Shown here one piece after another: positions 45,377-55,131 of a DNA stretch of 64,000 bases. Numbering within the stretch: position 1 is the first letter of the stretch; each line of letters begins with the position of its first letter. A program made the translations under genes and the position numbers. Origin of the DNA: an uncultured Polaribacter sp. (lineage in GTDB: Bacteria; Bacteroidota; Bacteroidia; Flavobacteriales; Flavobacteriaceae); contig CALSOT010000006.1 in NCBI GenBank assembly GCA_943788045.1, forward strand, positions 979,833-1,043,832, written 5' to 3'. The notes below the pieces were generated by a model. That model saw nothing but the letters and a program-made list of their open reading frames with translations, had not been told where the DNA came from and ran no database searches.

Positions 45377-46339
45377 TTACAGACTTATTTTTAAGTGATT
45401 TATTTTTAAATTTTCTAGGATATCACTTGTCATGGCAGCTAAATCAAAGTTATGTTGCCAGTTCCAATCTGTTCTTGCTTCTGAGTCATCAATAGATTCT
45501 GGCCATGTATCTGCAATTTGTTGTCTAAAGTCAGGTTGATAAGAAATCGTAAAATCACCAATATGTTTTTTAATTTCTGATGCAATTTCTTTTGGTGTAA
45601 AACTAATGGCTGCTAAATTATAGCTCGTTCTGTTTTTTACATTTTCTGAATCAGTTTGCATTAATTGTATGGTTGCTCTTACAGCATCATTCATATACAT
45701 CATTGGTAAACGTGTGTTTTCTGATAAAAAACATTGGTAAGAACCTTTTTCTATTGCATTAAAAAAGATATCTACAGCATAATCTGTGGTTCCTCCGCCA
45801 GGTTTAGATTTCCAAGAGATAATACCAGGGTAACGCAAACTTCTTACATCAACACCAAATTTTTCGTGATAATAATTACACCAAAATTCACCAGCAACTT
45901 TGCTGATTCCATAAACTGTTGATGGTTGCATAATTGTGTTTTGTGGAGTGTTTTCTTTAGGAGTTTTAGGTCCAAAAACAGCTATAGAGCTTGGCCAATA
46001 GATCTGTTTAATGTATTTATCTTTTGCTAAATCAAGAACATTTAATAAAGAAGTCATATTTAAATCCCAGGCTTTTTGCGGATGTTGTTCAGCGGTTGCA
46101 GATAGCATAGCAGCTAACAAATAAACTTGAGTTACATTGTATTTTTTTATAATTACTAAAATAGTTTCTTTATCAGTTGCGTCAATAATTTCAAAAGGTC
46201 CGGAAGCCATCATTTTTTGATTACCTTTTCTAATATCTGAAGCAATAACATTCTTGTTACCATATAAAATTCGGAGTTCTTGGGTCAGTTCAATACCTAT
46301 TTGTCCACTTGCTCCCAAAACTAAAATAACGTCACTCAT
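45377..46339 (-). CDS. L-threonine 3-dehydrogenase, short-chain (SDR) type
   Basis: 320 residues. NAD-binding GASGQIGIELT at residues 8-18; catalytic Tyr-x-x-x-Lys in YGISKVAGEFWCNYY near 145; substrate-loop LRYPGIISWKSKPGGGTTDY; C-terminus with DTWPESIDDSEARTDWNW. This sequence set is that of the extended-SDR threonine dehydrogenase characterised from Flavobacterium, which oxidises L-threonine to 2-amino-3-ketobutyrate, rather than a UDP-sugar epimerase that general searches may suggest. No kbl gene is adjacent, so the next step is encoded elsewhere. Confidence 0.85.
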   Translation of the reverse strand: MSDVILVLGASGQIGIELTQELRILYGNKNVIASDIRKGNQKMMASGPFEIIDATDKETILVIIKKYNVTQVYLLAAMLSATAEQHPQKAWDLNMTSLLNVLDLAKDKYIKQIYWPSSIAVFGPKTPKENTPQNTIMQPSTVYGISKVAGEFWCNYYHEKFGVDVRSLRYPGIISWKSKPGGGTTDYAVDIFFNAIEKGSYQCFLSENTRLPMMYMNDAVRATIQLMQTDSENVKNRTSYNLAAISFTPKEIASEIKKHIGDFTISYQPDFRQQIADTWPESIDDSEARTDWNWQHNFDLAAMTSDILENLKINHLKISL

Positions 46340-46519
46340 ATCCTTAATTGCAGTTTTAATAAAAACAAAAGTACTTAATTTTACTATTCGTAAAAAAATA
46401 TTCGTTAAAATAATTATTCTATAAATTAGAGTGTAAAAAATAGATGTTATTTACAATTTTCATAAATAAATGCACGAAGCCTTTAAAAAGTGTATTTTTA
46501 CCAGATATAACAACAGAGC

Positions 46520-47134
46520 GTGAAACAGATATTATATTTATTTCTATCATTATTTTTATTTTCTTGTGGAAATAATAAGAAAGAAACGATTAAAAAAAAA
46601 CAAGAAAAACCGAAACGAAGTGTTGTATCGAAACACATTGGATTAAAAAATGTAAGTCCAGAATTTAAAAATGAAATAGAAAATTGGCAAGATTTACAGA
46701 CTGTAACTTTATTTATAGAGAAATTTGAGAATGTATCTCCTAATGAAGCACTAATTAATGCTTTAGAGTTAAGAGATTTGGTTGCAAGTTTGAAGGATAG
46801 TGAAATTCCGAAATTTTGTGACATTCCTTCTTTTCATGCAAGGATAAATGTTTTATATAATGAAACATTGCGTTTGGCAGATTTAACACTCATTCCAGCA
46901 ATTAGCTCTCAAGAAGTAAACTTGCAAGTAAACAAAACAATAGCGGCTTTTTCTTCTTTAAATTCAAAAATCAATACTATTTATTCTAAAAAGCGTTTTG
47001 AAGATGCGATTGATATTAAAATAGATTATATAGGTATTGATTCAACATTGATGGATACTGTTTCAAAAGAATCCATCAAATTTAAAAAGAGAAAAAAATT
47101 TATAGACACAAAAAATTATATAAAGAAGAAGTAA
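46520..47134 (+). CDS. Lipoprotein of unknown function
   Basis: 204 residues starting at a GTG. The signal LYLFLSLFLFSCGNNKKE has a lipobox Cys near residue 16, then a strongly basic linker. The mature part is mostly alpha-helical (LIALELRDLVASLKDSEIPKF-like segments) with a basic C-terminus (KKRKKFIDTKNYIKKK). No known domain. It overlaps the next lipoprotein gene by 1 bp (TAATG), so the two form an operon. Confidence 0.72.
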   Translation: MKQILYLFLSLFLFSCGNNKKETIKKKQEKPKRSVVSKHIGLKNVSPEFKNEIENWQDLQTVTLFIEKFENVSPNEALINALELRDLVASLKDSEIPKFCDIPSFHARINVLYNETLRLADLTLIPAISSQEVNLQVNKTIAAFSSLNSKINTIYSKKRFEDAIDIKIDYIGIDSTLMDTVSKESIKFKKRKKFIDTKNYIKKK

Positions 47135-47655
47135 TGAAAAAATATTTCATATTTTTTACTTTAGTAGTTATTGCTTTTGGTTGTAGCGTAAAAAAGGAAT
47201 TATTACCTGCGGAGTCAATCTCAATAATAGAAACCAACGTAAACACTTTGCTAGACAGTTGGCATAAAGCAGCCTCGGAAGCAAATTATGAAGGTTATTT
47301 TAGCAAAATGGACAGCGTTTCTGTTTTTATAGGAACCGATGCAACAGAAAATTGGACTAAACAGCAATTTGAGAGCTTTAGTAAACCATATTTTGATAAA
47401 GGAAAAGCTTGGAGTTTTAAAGCTTTAGAAAGAAATATTTATATAAACGATGCTAGAAATTTTGTTTGGTTCGATGAGTTATTAGCGACTTGGATGGGAA
47501 CTTGCAGAGGCTCTGGAGTTATAGAGAAAAAGGACAAAATATGGAAAATTAAACACTATGTTTTGTCTATTGAAATACCTAATAATGATGTTCAGACGGT
47601 CATTAAAGCAAAGAAAAAAAGTGATTCCATCTTTTTAAGTAATTATAGAAATTAG
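47134..47655 (+). CDS. NTF2-like (SnoaL/DUF4440-type) lipoprotein
   Basis: 173 residues. Lipoprotein signal with Cys near residue 17 (FTLVVIAFGCSVKK). The mature domain has the NTF2-like pattern: LLDSWHKAASEANYEGYFSK, then VFIGTDATENWTKQQFESF, ARNFVWFDELL and RGSGVIEKKDKIWKIKHYVL. Members often bind small ligands or dimerise; no catalytic residue can be assigned. It is coupled to the preceding lipoprotein gene. Confidence 0.8.
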   Translation: MKKYFIFFTLVVIAFGCSVKKELLPAESISIIETNVNTLLDSWHKAASEANYEGYFSKMDSVSVFIGTDATENWTKQQFESFSKPYFDKGKAWSFKALERNIYINDARNFVWFDELLATWMGTCRGSGVIEKKDKIWKIKHYVLSIEIPNNDVQTVIKAKKKSDSIFLSNYRN

Positions 47656-47818
47656 TAGAAGAGGCTATTCCACGTTTTTTTTATCTTTTTACTAAAAATA
47701 AAAGCGATGCTATTACAATGAAATATTTGCTTGTTTTCCAGTATTTTGTTATTTCCCACGTGAGTAAAAATCTAACCTAATTTTCTGCAAATATTAACCT
47801 TAACAAGCATAAAAAAAC

Positions 47819-48292
47819 TTAAGAAACAACTTCATTAACGGTTTTATAAATTAAGTCATTTTCAAAACCTTTTCGCATTAAAAAATCAATTAATTTTTTC
47901 TTTCTCTTATAAATATTGGGTTCAGAGATTACGTCATTTCTATTCTCGGTGATTCTGTAAATGGTTGTTAGGTATTCATCTTCATCGATTTCTTTTAATG
48001 CAGTTTTAAGATTATAAGCAGAAATATCTCTAATTTTTAATTCTCTAGAAATACGATTTTTCCCCCAACTCTTGATTCTAAATTTTCCTCTAGCAAAACT
48101 TTTAGCAAAACGTTCTTCATTCAAAAAATTATCTTTAAGTAAGCTTAAAAGAATCATTTCTTTCACTTCAGGAATTAAATTGTATTCTCTCATTTTTTGT
48201 TCAACTTCTTTATGACATCGATCTTGATAAACGCAATAATTTTCTAGTTTTCGTTTTATTTCATCAACCGTAAAGGATTTGTTTTTTATCAT
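47819..48292 (-). CDS. recX: Regulatory protein RecX
   Basis: 157 residues from the ATG at 48292 (a TTG three codons earlier is possible). Three-helix RecX repeats are visible: ENYCVYQDRCHKEVEQKM, LLSLLKDNFLNEERFAKSFARGKFRIKSWGKNRI, here split as LNEERFAKSFARGKF and KSWGKNRIS, and KRKKLIDFLMRKGFENDLI. RecX binds RecA and limits its filament. It lies downstream of the RND efflux operon but is separated from it by a terminator; recA is not in the window. Confidence 0.88.
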   Translation of the reverse strand: MIKNKSFTVDEIKRKLENYCVYQDRCHKEVEQKMREYNLIPEVKEMILLSLLKDNFLNEERFAKSFARGKFRIKSWGKNRISRELKIRDISAYNLKTALKEIDEDEYLTTIYRITENRNDVISEPNIYKRKKKLIDFLMRKGFENDLIYKTVNEVVS

Positions 48293-48307
48293 TGTTTCCA
48301 AAATACA

Positions 48308-48343
48308 AAAAGAGATGAAAAAATATGAATTTCATCTCTTTTT
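48308..48343 (-). terminator. Terminator of the RND efflux operon
   Basis: AAAGAGATGAAA/TTTCATCTCTTT hairpin with long T and A runs, between the RND permease stop codon and the recX start. Confidence 0.82.
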
Positions 48344-48392
48344 TTTACAAAAAAATATTTCGATGCATAAGGTTTTATGCTTCTTTATCTTT

Positions 48393-51300
48393 TTAAGAAG
48401 TTTTATTTTTTAACCACATTTTAAATTGTGTAATTAGGAAGAACAGAATTGGAACTACGATTAGCGTTAAAAATGTTGCTATTAGTAAACCGTAAATTAC
48501 TGTCCAAGCTAATGGTCCCCAAAATACAACGTTGTCTCCTCCAAAGTAGATGTGCGGATTGAACTCGCTAAATAATGAAAAGAAGTTTATATTTAAACCT
48601 ATTGCTAAAGGAATTAACCCTAAAATAGTGGTAATTGCTGTTAATAATACAGGACGCAAACGTGCTCTACCGGCTTTTACAATACTTTCAAATAAACTGT
48701 TTAAAGGCAAATAAGCATCTTCTGCAATGCCATCCTCAATTTTTCTTCTATCAATTAACAACTGTGCATAATCTAGCAAAACAACTCCATTGTTTACAAC
48801 AATTCCGGCTAGTGATATAATTCCCATCATTGTCATCATAATTACAAATGATGATCCAGTAATTACCAATCCACCAAAAACACCAATAAAACTTAAGAAG
48901 ATTGCTAACATAATAATCCCTGGTTTTGATACAGAGTTAAATTGAAAAATTAAGATAAAAAATATCAAAGCTAATCCTGTAAAAAATGCGCCAACTAAGA
49001 ACTTCATTTGTTTATTTTGCTCTTCAATTTGCCCAGTATAGTCAATTTTAATGCCTTTTGGTAAATTTTCGAAATTTTGCATTTCTCTTTGAATCTGTCC
49101 AACTACTGCTGCGGCATCTGTGTAACCTGGCGTTAATGCCGAATAAATAGTTACAACTCTTTTAATGTCTTTGTGTTTTATGGCGCTAAAACCTGAACTG
49201 TTGGTTTGTTTAGCTATTGAAGAAACAGGTATTTCTTTTGTTCTTCCAGATGATTGGTCTTTAAATGTAATTCTCTGATTAAAAATAGCACTTGTGTTGT
49301 ATCGATCTTCTTTTTTGAAGCGAACATAAATGTCATAATCTTCTCCGTCTTCTTTATAAACACCTGCTTTTGCTCCGAAAATTGAATTACGTAATTGTTG
49401 CCCAACTTGACCGGATGAAACACCTAATTCACCAGCTTTTTTGCGATCTACAATTACTTGCATTCCTGGTTTATCTCGATTTACATCAATTTTCAACTCA
49501 TCAATACCGGCTATACTTTTTGTGTTGATGTAATCTCGCATTTGTTCTGCAGTCTCAATCAATTCTTTATAGTCGTTTCCTTCAATTTCTATATTAATTG
49601 GCGCTCCAACTGGCGGACCATTAGCATCTTTTTCAACAGAAATTAAAACGCCAGGGTAAATTCCTACTAAGGCTGTTTGTACTTTTTGACGTAAAATCTC
49701 ACTATCTTCATTTCGTCGATATTTAAATTCTCGCATAGAAGCAGTAATTTTTCCTTTGTGCGGCATCTCTGCGGCAGAACCTCCATCTGTTTGAGGGTTT
49801 CCCGCTCCTTCTCCAACTTGAGAAACAGTACTTTCTACTAAAAAATTATGATCACCATCCATATAAGTGGCACTGTTTAAAACAGTAAATACTTTTTGCT
49901 CAATTTGTTTGGTAATCAAATTTGTTTTTTCAATATCTGTACCTTCAGGATATTCTATATAGACAATAATCTGGTTTGGTTTGTTATCAGGAAAGAATTC
50001 AACCTTAGTTCTTTGAGATTCTAGTGATTTACCAAAACCTACAAATGCAAAAATTAATAAAGCAAATGTTCCGACTACCAGCGCATAAGGTTTCCATCCA
50101 GACAAAGCTTTTCTCAATTGTCTTTCATACCATTTTTCTAAACGAGGTAAAGCTTTATTTTGGAATGAGTTAGCCCATTTCCTTAAGAATAATCTATATA
50201 CCCATAGCATTATTGCTGTAAAAAGCATTAAAGTTCCTAGAGCACTGTAAGCTCCTCCAAAAAGAATAACTAACAATCCTAAAGCAGCCATAATACTCGT
50301 CATTATAATAATGCGATTAAGTGGCATATTTTTATCTTCAACATTCATGAATTGAGATACTAAAACAGAGTTAAAGAAAATAGCTACAAATAATGATGAC
50401 CCTAAAACAGTTGACAAAGTAATTGGTAATAAAATCATAAATTGTCCCATAACCCCTGGCCATAAACCTAAAGGAATAAAAGCAGCTACTGTTGTGGCTG
50501 TAGAAATAATTATAGGAAATGCGATTTCACCAATCCCTTTTTTTGCAGCCTCTACTTTATTCATACCTTCTTCGTCCATAAGACGATATACGTTTTCAAC
50601 AACCACAATTCCGTTATCTACTAACATACCTAGCCCCATAATAAGCCCAAAAAGAATCATTGTGTTTAATGTGTATCCAAGAGCGTTTAAGATCATTAAA
50701 GACATAAACATGGACATAGGAATAGCGAATCCCACGAATACAGCATTTTTAAACCCTAGAAAAAACATTAAAACAACCACTACTAGAATAACTCCAAAAA
50801 TGATATTGTTCACTAAATCATCTACTTGACCGATGGTTTTTGTAGATTGATCATTCGTAACGGTAACTTTTAAATTAGTAGGAAAAACAGTTGTTTTTGC
50901 TTTTTCAACAATTTCATAAATTTGGGTTGCAGCTGCAACCATATTTTTTCCAACTCTTTTTTTAACATCTAACATTACAACCTCTTCACCAAATTCTCTA
51001 GCATAAGTTGTTTTGTCTTTGTCTTTAAATGAAATTGTTGCTATATCTTTTAAGTAAATAGAATTTCCTTTCTCAGATTTTACAACAAAGTCACCTAACT
51101 CTAAAGGTGTGTTTATCTCGCCTAAAATTCGGATGGTACGTCTTTGTCCACTTGTAATTAAATTTCCAGCAGACATTGTCATGTTTCCATTTTGAATAGC
51201 TCCCGCAATATCATTAAAACTTACTTGAGCAGCCATCATTTTATAGATATCTACTGCTACTTCAACTTCTTTATCTTGAGCACCACGGATGTCTACTTTC

Positions 51301-51860
51301 TTTATTTCTGTTAAATCCTCAATTTCATCTTGCAGGTATTCTCCAAATTCTTTTAATTTATAAACCGGATAGTCTCCAGAAATATTTATATTCAGAATAG
51401 GAATTTCTTCAGACATGCTCAGCTCAAAAACATTTGGTTCTACTTTTGCACCATTAAATGTTGGCCAATCCTCACCGGATGTTTGAGAGTCTACTTCGTC
51501 TTTTATTTTTTGCTTCGCTTGATTTACACTAATACTTTCATCAAATTCAACGATTACAATTGAGTAATCTTCTTGTGATGTTGATGTAATTTCAACAACA
51601 TTACTTACTGTTTTTAGCTTTTCTTCTAAAGGGTCTGTAATTAACTTCTCTATATCTTCCGCAGTATTTCCTGGAAAAACAGAGCTTATATAAATTTTTG
51701 TTTCTTTAATTTCCGGAAAATTCTCTCTGGGCATATTAAAATACGATGAAACACCGAGAAAGAATATCAAAACCATCATTACATAAATGGTAGTTTTGTT
51801 ATTTATTGCCCATGAAGATAATCCAAATTCCTTATCTACTTGATTTTGCTTTTCTATCAT
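48393..51860 (-). CDS. RND-family efflux transporter, inner-membrane permease
   Basis: 1155 residues, two repeats of a six-helix bundle with large periplasmic loops; homologous to AcrB. The porter entry sequence FPEIKETKIYISSVFPGNTAEDIEKL is near the start. TM4 reads GLGMLVDNGIVVVENVYR near residue 415; the first proton-relay Asp is present but the AcrB Asp-Asp pair is Asp-Asn here, as in many Bacteroidota RNDs. GDHNFLVESTVSQVGEGAG and the second-half PVLLTAITTILGLIPLA are also visible. It forms the pump with the upstream adaptor and TolC-like genes. Drug, metal or lipid specificity is not deducible. Confidence 0.93.
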   Translation of the reverse strand: MIEKQNQVDKEFGLSSWAINNKTTIYVMMVLIFFLGVSSYFNMPRENFPEIKETKIYISSVFPGNTAEDIEKLITDPLEEKLKTVSNVVEITSTSQEDYSIVIVEFDESISVNQAKQKIKDEVDSQTSGEDWPTFNGAKVEPNVFELSMSEEIPILNINISGDYPVYKLKEFGEYLQDEIEDLTEIKKVDIRGAQDKEVEVAVDIYKMMAAQVSFNDIAGAIQNGNMTMSAGNLITSGQRRTIRILGEINTPLELGDFVVKSEKGNSIYLKDIATISFKDKDKTTYAREFGEEVVMLDVKKRVGKNMVAAATQIYEIVEKAKTTVFPTNLKVTVTNDQSTKTIGQVDDLVNNIIFGVILVVVVLMFFLGFKNAVFVGFAIPMSMFMSLMILNALGYTLNTMILFGLIMGLGMLVDNGIVVVENVYRLMDEEGMNKVEAAKKGIGEIAFPIIISTATTVAAFIPLGLWPGVMGQFMILLPITLSTVLGSSLFVAIFFNSVLVSQFMNVEDKNMPLNRIIIMTSIMAALGLLVILFGGAYSALGTLMLFTAIMLWVYRLFLRKWANSFQNKALPRLEKWYERQLRKALSGWKPYALVVGTFALLIFAFVGFGKSLESQRTKVEFFPDNKPNQIIVYIEYPEGTDIEKTNLITKQIEQKVFTVLNSATYMDGDHNFLVESTVSQVGEGAGNPQTDGGSAAEMPHKGKITASMREFKYRRNEDSEILRQKVQTALVGIYPGVLISVEKDANGPPVGAPINIEIEGNDYKELIETAEQMRDYINTKSIAGIDELKIDVNRDKPGMQVIVDRKKAGELGVSSGQVGQQLRNSIFGAKAGVYKEDGEDYDIYVRFKKEDRYNTSAIFNQRITFKDQSSGRTKEIPVSSIAKQTNSSGFSAIKHKDIKRVVTIYSALTPGYTDAAAVVGQIQREMQNFENLPKGIKIDYTGQIEEQNKQMKFLVGAFFTGLALIFFILIFQFNSVSKPGIIMLAIFLSFIGVFGGLVITGSSFVIMMTMMGIISLAGIVVNNGVVLLDYAQLLIDRRKIEDGIAEDAYLPLNSLFESIVKAGRARLRPVLLTAITTILGLIPLAIGLNINFFSLFSEFNPHIYFGGDNVVFWGPLAWTVIYGLLIATFLTLIVVPILFFLITQFKMWLKNKTS

Positions 51861-51869
51861 AATAGCAAC

Positions 51870-53043
51870 TTATTGATTTTTAATTTCTACTTTTTGTCCA
51901 TCATTAACACTTCGCGCTCCTTCACTAATTATTTCAGTTCCAGAGGCTATTGTTTCTAAAACCTCAATAAAATCTCCTTGAGTTTTCCCTGTAGAAATAA
52001 TTGTTTTCTTTGCAATGGCATATTTATTGTCTTGTTTGTCGGAAGCTAAATAAACATATTGCTGCCCCTTTGCATTTTCAGAAATAATACTTTGTGGTAT
52101 TAATATTGCTTTTTTGCTTGTATAATCGTTAATCTTAAGTCTCGCGGTTAAATTGGGTTTTATATCTCCTGAACTATTTGGAACTCCAATTTCTATTTTA
52201 AAAGCTCTATTGGCTGGATTAATAAAATTACCAACTTGTCTAATTTTTGCTTGTATTGTTTTTTCTAAAACAGGAAAATATATTTCTACTGTTTTTCCTT
52301 TTGTAACATTTACGATATGGCTTTCTGGAATTTCAGCTTCAATGTACATGTTCTCTAAGTTTACAATTCTAAATAACTCAGAACCTTGTCCGGGAGCCAC
52401 AACTGCGCCAGCTTCTTTTAAAACATCATCGATTACTCCAGAGAAAGGTGCAACCACATTCGATTTTGCTAATTGTTTTTTCATTTGAGCAAAAATATTT
52501 TTTTGCGTCTCGTAAGCTGTCTTAGCCTGTAGATACTGAATTTCTGATCCAATTTTTTGATTCCACAAACGATTTTGACGTTCGTAAGTGGTTTTTGCTA
52601 ATTGAGCAGATGCTTTTGCTTGAGCTACTTGTTGCATAAGTCCTCCATCTGCAATTTTGGCTAAAACTTGCCCTTTAGAAACTCGCTGTCCTTCTTGATA
52701 CGTATACATGTTCTAAGATACCAGGTATTTCTGGATACACTAAAATGTTCTGTTTTGTTTTTACGTTTCCTTGTACTTCTAAATAGTGCTTAAAAACCTC
52801 TTCTTTACTCGTAATAGTAGTAATTAAGGGTAATTTTTTTACTGAATCTAATTTAGAAATTGCATCGTTGATAGATTTAAGGTCGACATTAGTATTTGCT
52901 AACTGCTCAGTTATTTCTGCTTTTCTCGCTCTTAATTCTTTTATGGTTCCGTTAGATACTAAGTCTTGCACTGAAGCTTTTTTTTGCTCTCCACAAGAAA
53001 CTAAAAGAATTGTGATTACTAATAATGAATATATTTTTCTCAT
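51870..53043 (-). pseudogene. RND periplasmic adaptor (membrane fusion protein), broken by a frameshift
   Basis: Two overlapping frames together give a normal HlyD/AcrA-like adaptor of about 390 residues. The first (53043 to 52675) has a lipoprotein signal (LLVITILLVSCGEQKK), a coiled-coil stretch and ILVYPEIPGILEHVYV. The second (from about 52709) continues EGQRVSKGQVLAKIADGG and the beta-barrel and membrane-proximal domains, to QKVEIKNQ. The frame change is near 52695, inside the lipoyl motif, equal to one extra base (or two missing). If real, the pump would lack a working adaptor; a sequence error is equally possible because everything else in the gene is intact. Confidence 0.85.
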
Positions 53044-53053
53044 TGCTTGGTGT

Positions 53054-54397
53054 TTATTTGATTGGAATGTTTAATGCGTTTTCTAATGTTGCTTTCTTAG
53101 CAATTACATCTAACATAGATTGAATGTAATTTTGTTGCTGCGAGTATAATTGGTTCTGTGCTTGAAGTAAATCGAAACTAGATGAAAGTCCCTCAAAGAA
53201 TTTAATACGTTGTTTATTTTCTATTCTTTCTGCCAAACCAACATTTTTCTTGGTAGTGCTATAATTTTCGATACTTAGTTGATAATCGTTTCTGGCTTTT
53301 TCTGCCATTAAACTTAAACGTTGTTTTGTTTCTTTTAATTTGATATCCGCATTTTCTAAAGCAATTGTTGCTTGTTTGGTTTTAGAGCTTCTTCCTAAGC
53401 TACTAAAAATTGGGATATTTAAGCTAACACCTAGCAGTGAGGATTTAAACCATTCTTGTTCGTTTTTTAGGAATGAAAATGTCTCTGAATATCCTTGTGT
53501 TCCATAATTTACGAAGGCAGAGAGGGTTGGTAACGCTTTGCTCTTCTCTAATTTTAAAAGTAATCGTTTCGATTCTCTGTCGTTTTCAGCAATTTTAAAA
53601 TCTACATGATTAGAAATGCTAAACTCTTCAGAGACAATATCTAGACTAATATTATTTTTTACTAAGGAGTCTAAAGTATCGGTGAGTGTTAGTTCAGTTT
53701 CAATAGGGTTTCCTATAGAAAGATTTAGCATTTTGTATGCAATACCTTTCATTCTCTTTACACTATTTAGTTGACTGTTTAAATTACCTAATGTAATTTC
53801 TAACTGCTCAATATCCTCTTGTTCATTTAATCCATTTTCATAGATCTTTTTTACATCGCTTAAATTTTTCTTAATAATTTTTAAATTCTTTTCTAGAATT
53901 GAAATACTATTTTCTGAAACCAAAACATTTCCATATGCATTAATAACAGCCTCTCTCGTTAGGAGTTCTGTTTTTTCATTTGCCTGTTTAGATATTTTTA
54001 AATAGGTTCTAGAAGCTTGTAAACCGACTAAATAAGAACCATCAAAAAGTAATTGCTTTAAGGTGATACTTGCCCCTATGTTTTGTTTAGTGCCAAAGAT
54101 TACTGGGGTAAACGTACCAGCAGGTCCTCCAGTAATTTCTGCGGGTAACAGAGAAACTTGTTGTTTTAAATTATTTTGATAATCTATTGCACCGTTTATT
54201 TGAGGTAAACCGATTGTAGTTGTTTCCCAAACTTTTTCAGTAGCCGATTTTATATCGTTTTTAGATGCTTTCGTATTGTAGCTATTCTCAATAGCAAAAT
54301 TGATGGCTTCATCTAGAGATAAGGCCATTTTTTCTTCTTGTGCATTGCTAATCAAGAAAAAGCAAGAACATATACTTGCTAGTATTAATTTTTTCAT
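53054..54397 (-). CDS. TolC-family outer membrane efflux protein
   Basis: 447 residues with a signal peptide (LASICSCFFLISNAQ). Two TolC repeats with long helical segments: LSLDEAINFAIENSYNTKAS at the start of the mature protein, ISILEKNLKIIKKNLSDVKK in the first coiled-coil, and ALENADIKLKETKQRLSLMA in the second, then FFEGLSSSFDLLQAQNQLYS near the end. It forms the outer-membrane exit duct for the RND pump. It lies between tetR and the adaptor gene, spacings of 7 and 10 bp. Confidence 0.92.
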   Translation of the reverse strand: MKKLILASICSCFFLISNAQEEKMALSLDEAINFAIENSYNTKASKNDIKSATEKVWETTTIGLPQINGAIDYQNNLKQQVSLLPAEITGGPAGTFTPVIFGTKQNIGASITLKQLLFDGSYLVGLQASRTYLKISKQANEKTELLTREAVINAYGNVLVSENSISILEKNLKIIKKNLSDVKKIYENGLNEQEDIEQLEITLGNLNSQLNSVKRMKGIAYKMLNLSIGNPIETELTLTDTLDSLVKNNISLDIVSEEFSISNHVDFKIAENDRESKRLLLKLEKSKALPTLSAFVNYGTQGYSETFSFLKNEQEWFKSSLLGVSLNIPIFSSLGRSSKTKQATIALENADIKLKETKQRLSLMAEKARNDYQLSIENYSTTKKNVGLAERIENKQRIKFFEGLSSSFDLLQAQNQLYSQQQNYIQSMLDVIAKKATLENALNIPIK

Positions 54398-54404
54398 GTG
54401 GTGT

Positions 54405-55004
54405 TTATTTCAGTTTTAATTGGTTTTCTAATTGTTTTATTCCTTTTTCTGTACAAATTCCTCTTAAATGATATTCTAAATAGTAATCCATTAAAGTATT
54501 CATAGAATAATCTGTTAACGGAAATAAATCTTGGTCTTTTATACCGATCATTCCATTAAAATAGATTCTAGATATAAACTCTAAATTTATGGTATCTCTA
54601 TACAAACTAGTTTCAACTCCTTTTTTAAGGTTATTGATTACACAATCTTGCATAACGTGAAACTGTTTCTGCTTCAGAGATGCATAAATTTTGGGGTAAT
54701 ATTTTTGAAGTTGATATTGTGGAGATGATTTTTCATCATTTAAGTTCTCTAAAACGACTCTTTTTATTGAAAAAAGTTCATCAATTGGGTCTAATTCTAA
54801 TTCAAGAATGCCATCAATACCACAGCAAATAGTGTCAAACATGCGATGCGTTACGGTATCTACAAGTTCAGTTTTGTTAGTAAAATACTTATAGATGGTT
54901 TTTTTGGATACGCCTAATGAACTGGCAATTTCATCCATAGTTACGCTCTTAAATCCTAAGTTTAAGAAGAGTTCATTTGATTTTTCTAAGATTTTATCTC
55001 TCAT
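54405..55004 (-). CDS. TetR/AcrR-family transcriptional regulator
   Basis: 199 residues. The N-terminal helix-turn-helix is typical: ILEKSNELFLNLGFKSVTMD, then EIASSLGVSKKTIYKYFTNK. The C-terminal ligand domain has no recognisable inducer site. It is the first gene of tetR-tolC-adaptor-RND and probably represses the whole operon. A perfect 10-bp inverted repeat overlaps its own promoter (55027-55056), the expected autoregulatory operator. Confidence 0.93.
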   Translation of the reverse strand: MRDKILEKSNELFLNLGFKSVTMDEIASSLGVSKKTIYKYFTNKTELVDTVTHRMFDTICCGIDGILELELDPIDELFSIKRVVLENLNDEKSSPQYQLQKYYPKIYASLKQKQFHVMQDCVINNLKKGVETSLYRDTINLEFISRIYFNGMIGIKDQDLFPLTDYSMNTLMDYYLEYHLRGICTEKGIKQLENQLKLK

Positions 55005-55014
55005 AATAAAAGTG

Positions 55015-55056
55015 CAAATGTATAAATGGAAACTTTAGAAACCAACAAAGTTTCCA
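55015..55056 (-). promoter_or_regulatory. Promoter and TetR operator of the RND efflux operon
   Basis: TTG at 55045-55043, 20 bp, then TACATTTG (55022-55015) on the minus strand, 10 bp before tetR. The inverted repeat TGGAAACTTT-10 bp-AAAGTTTCCA (55027-55056) covers the -33 box and spacer, so a bound TetR dimer would block polymerase. Confidence 0.75.
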
Positions 55057-55131
55057 AAGTTTTATTATTTTTTTAACATTTGAATTAAAAAGTGAAATTT
55101 CTTTATATTATTTTTACAAAAAAATACAGAT

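Noticed and set aside
45377..46339. UDP-glucose 4-epimerase
   Set aside because: The fold is shared, but the C-terminal DTWPESIDDSEA region and substrate loop fit the SDR-type threonine dehydrogenase better.
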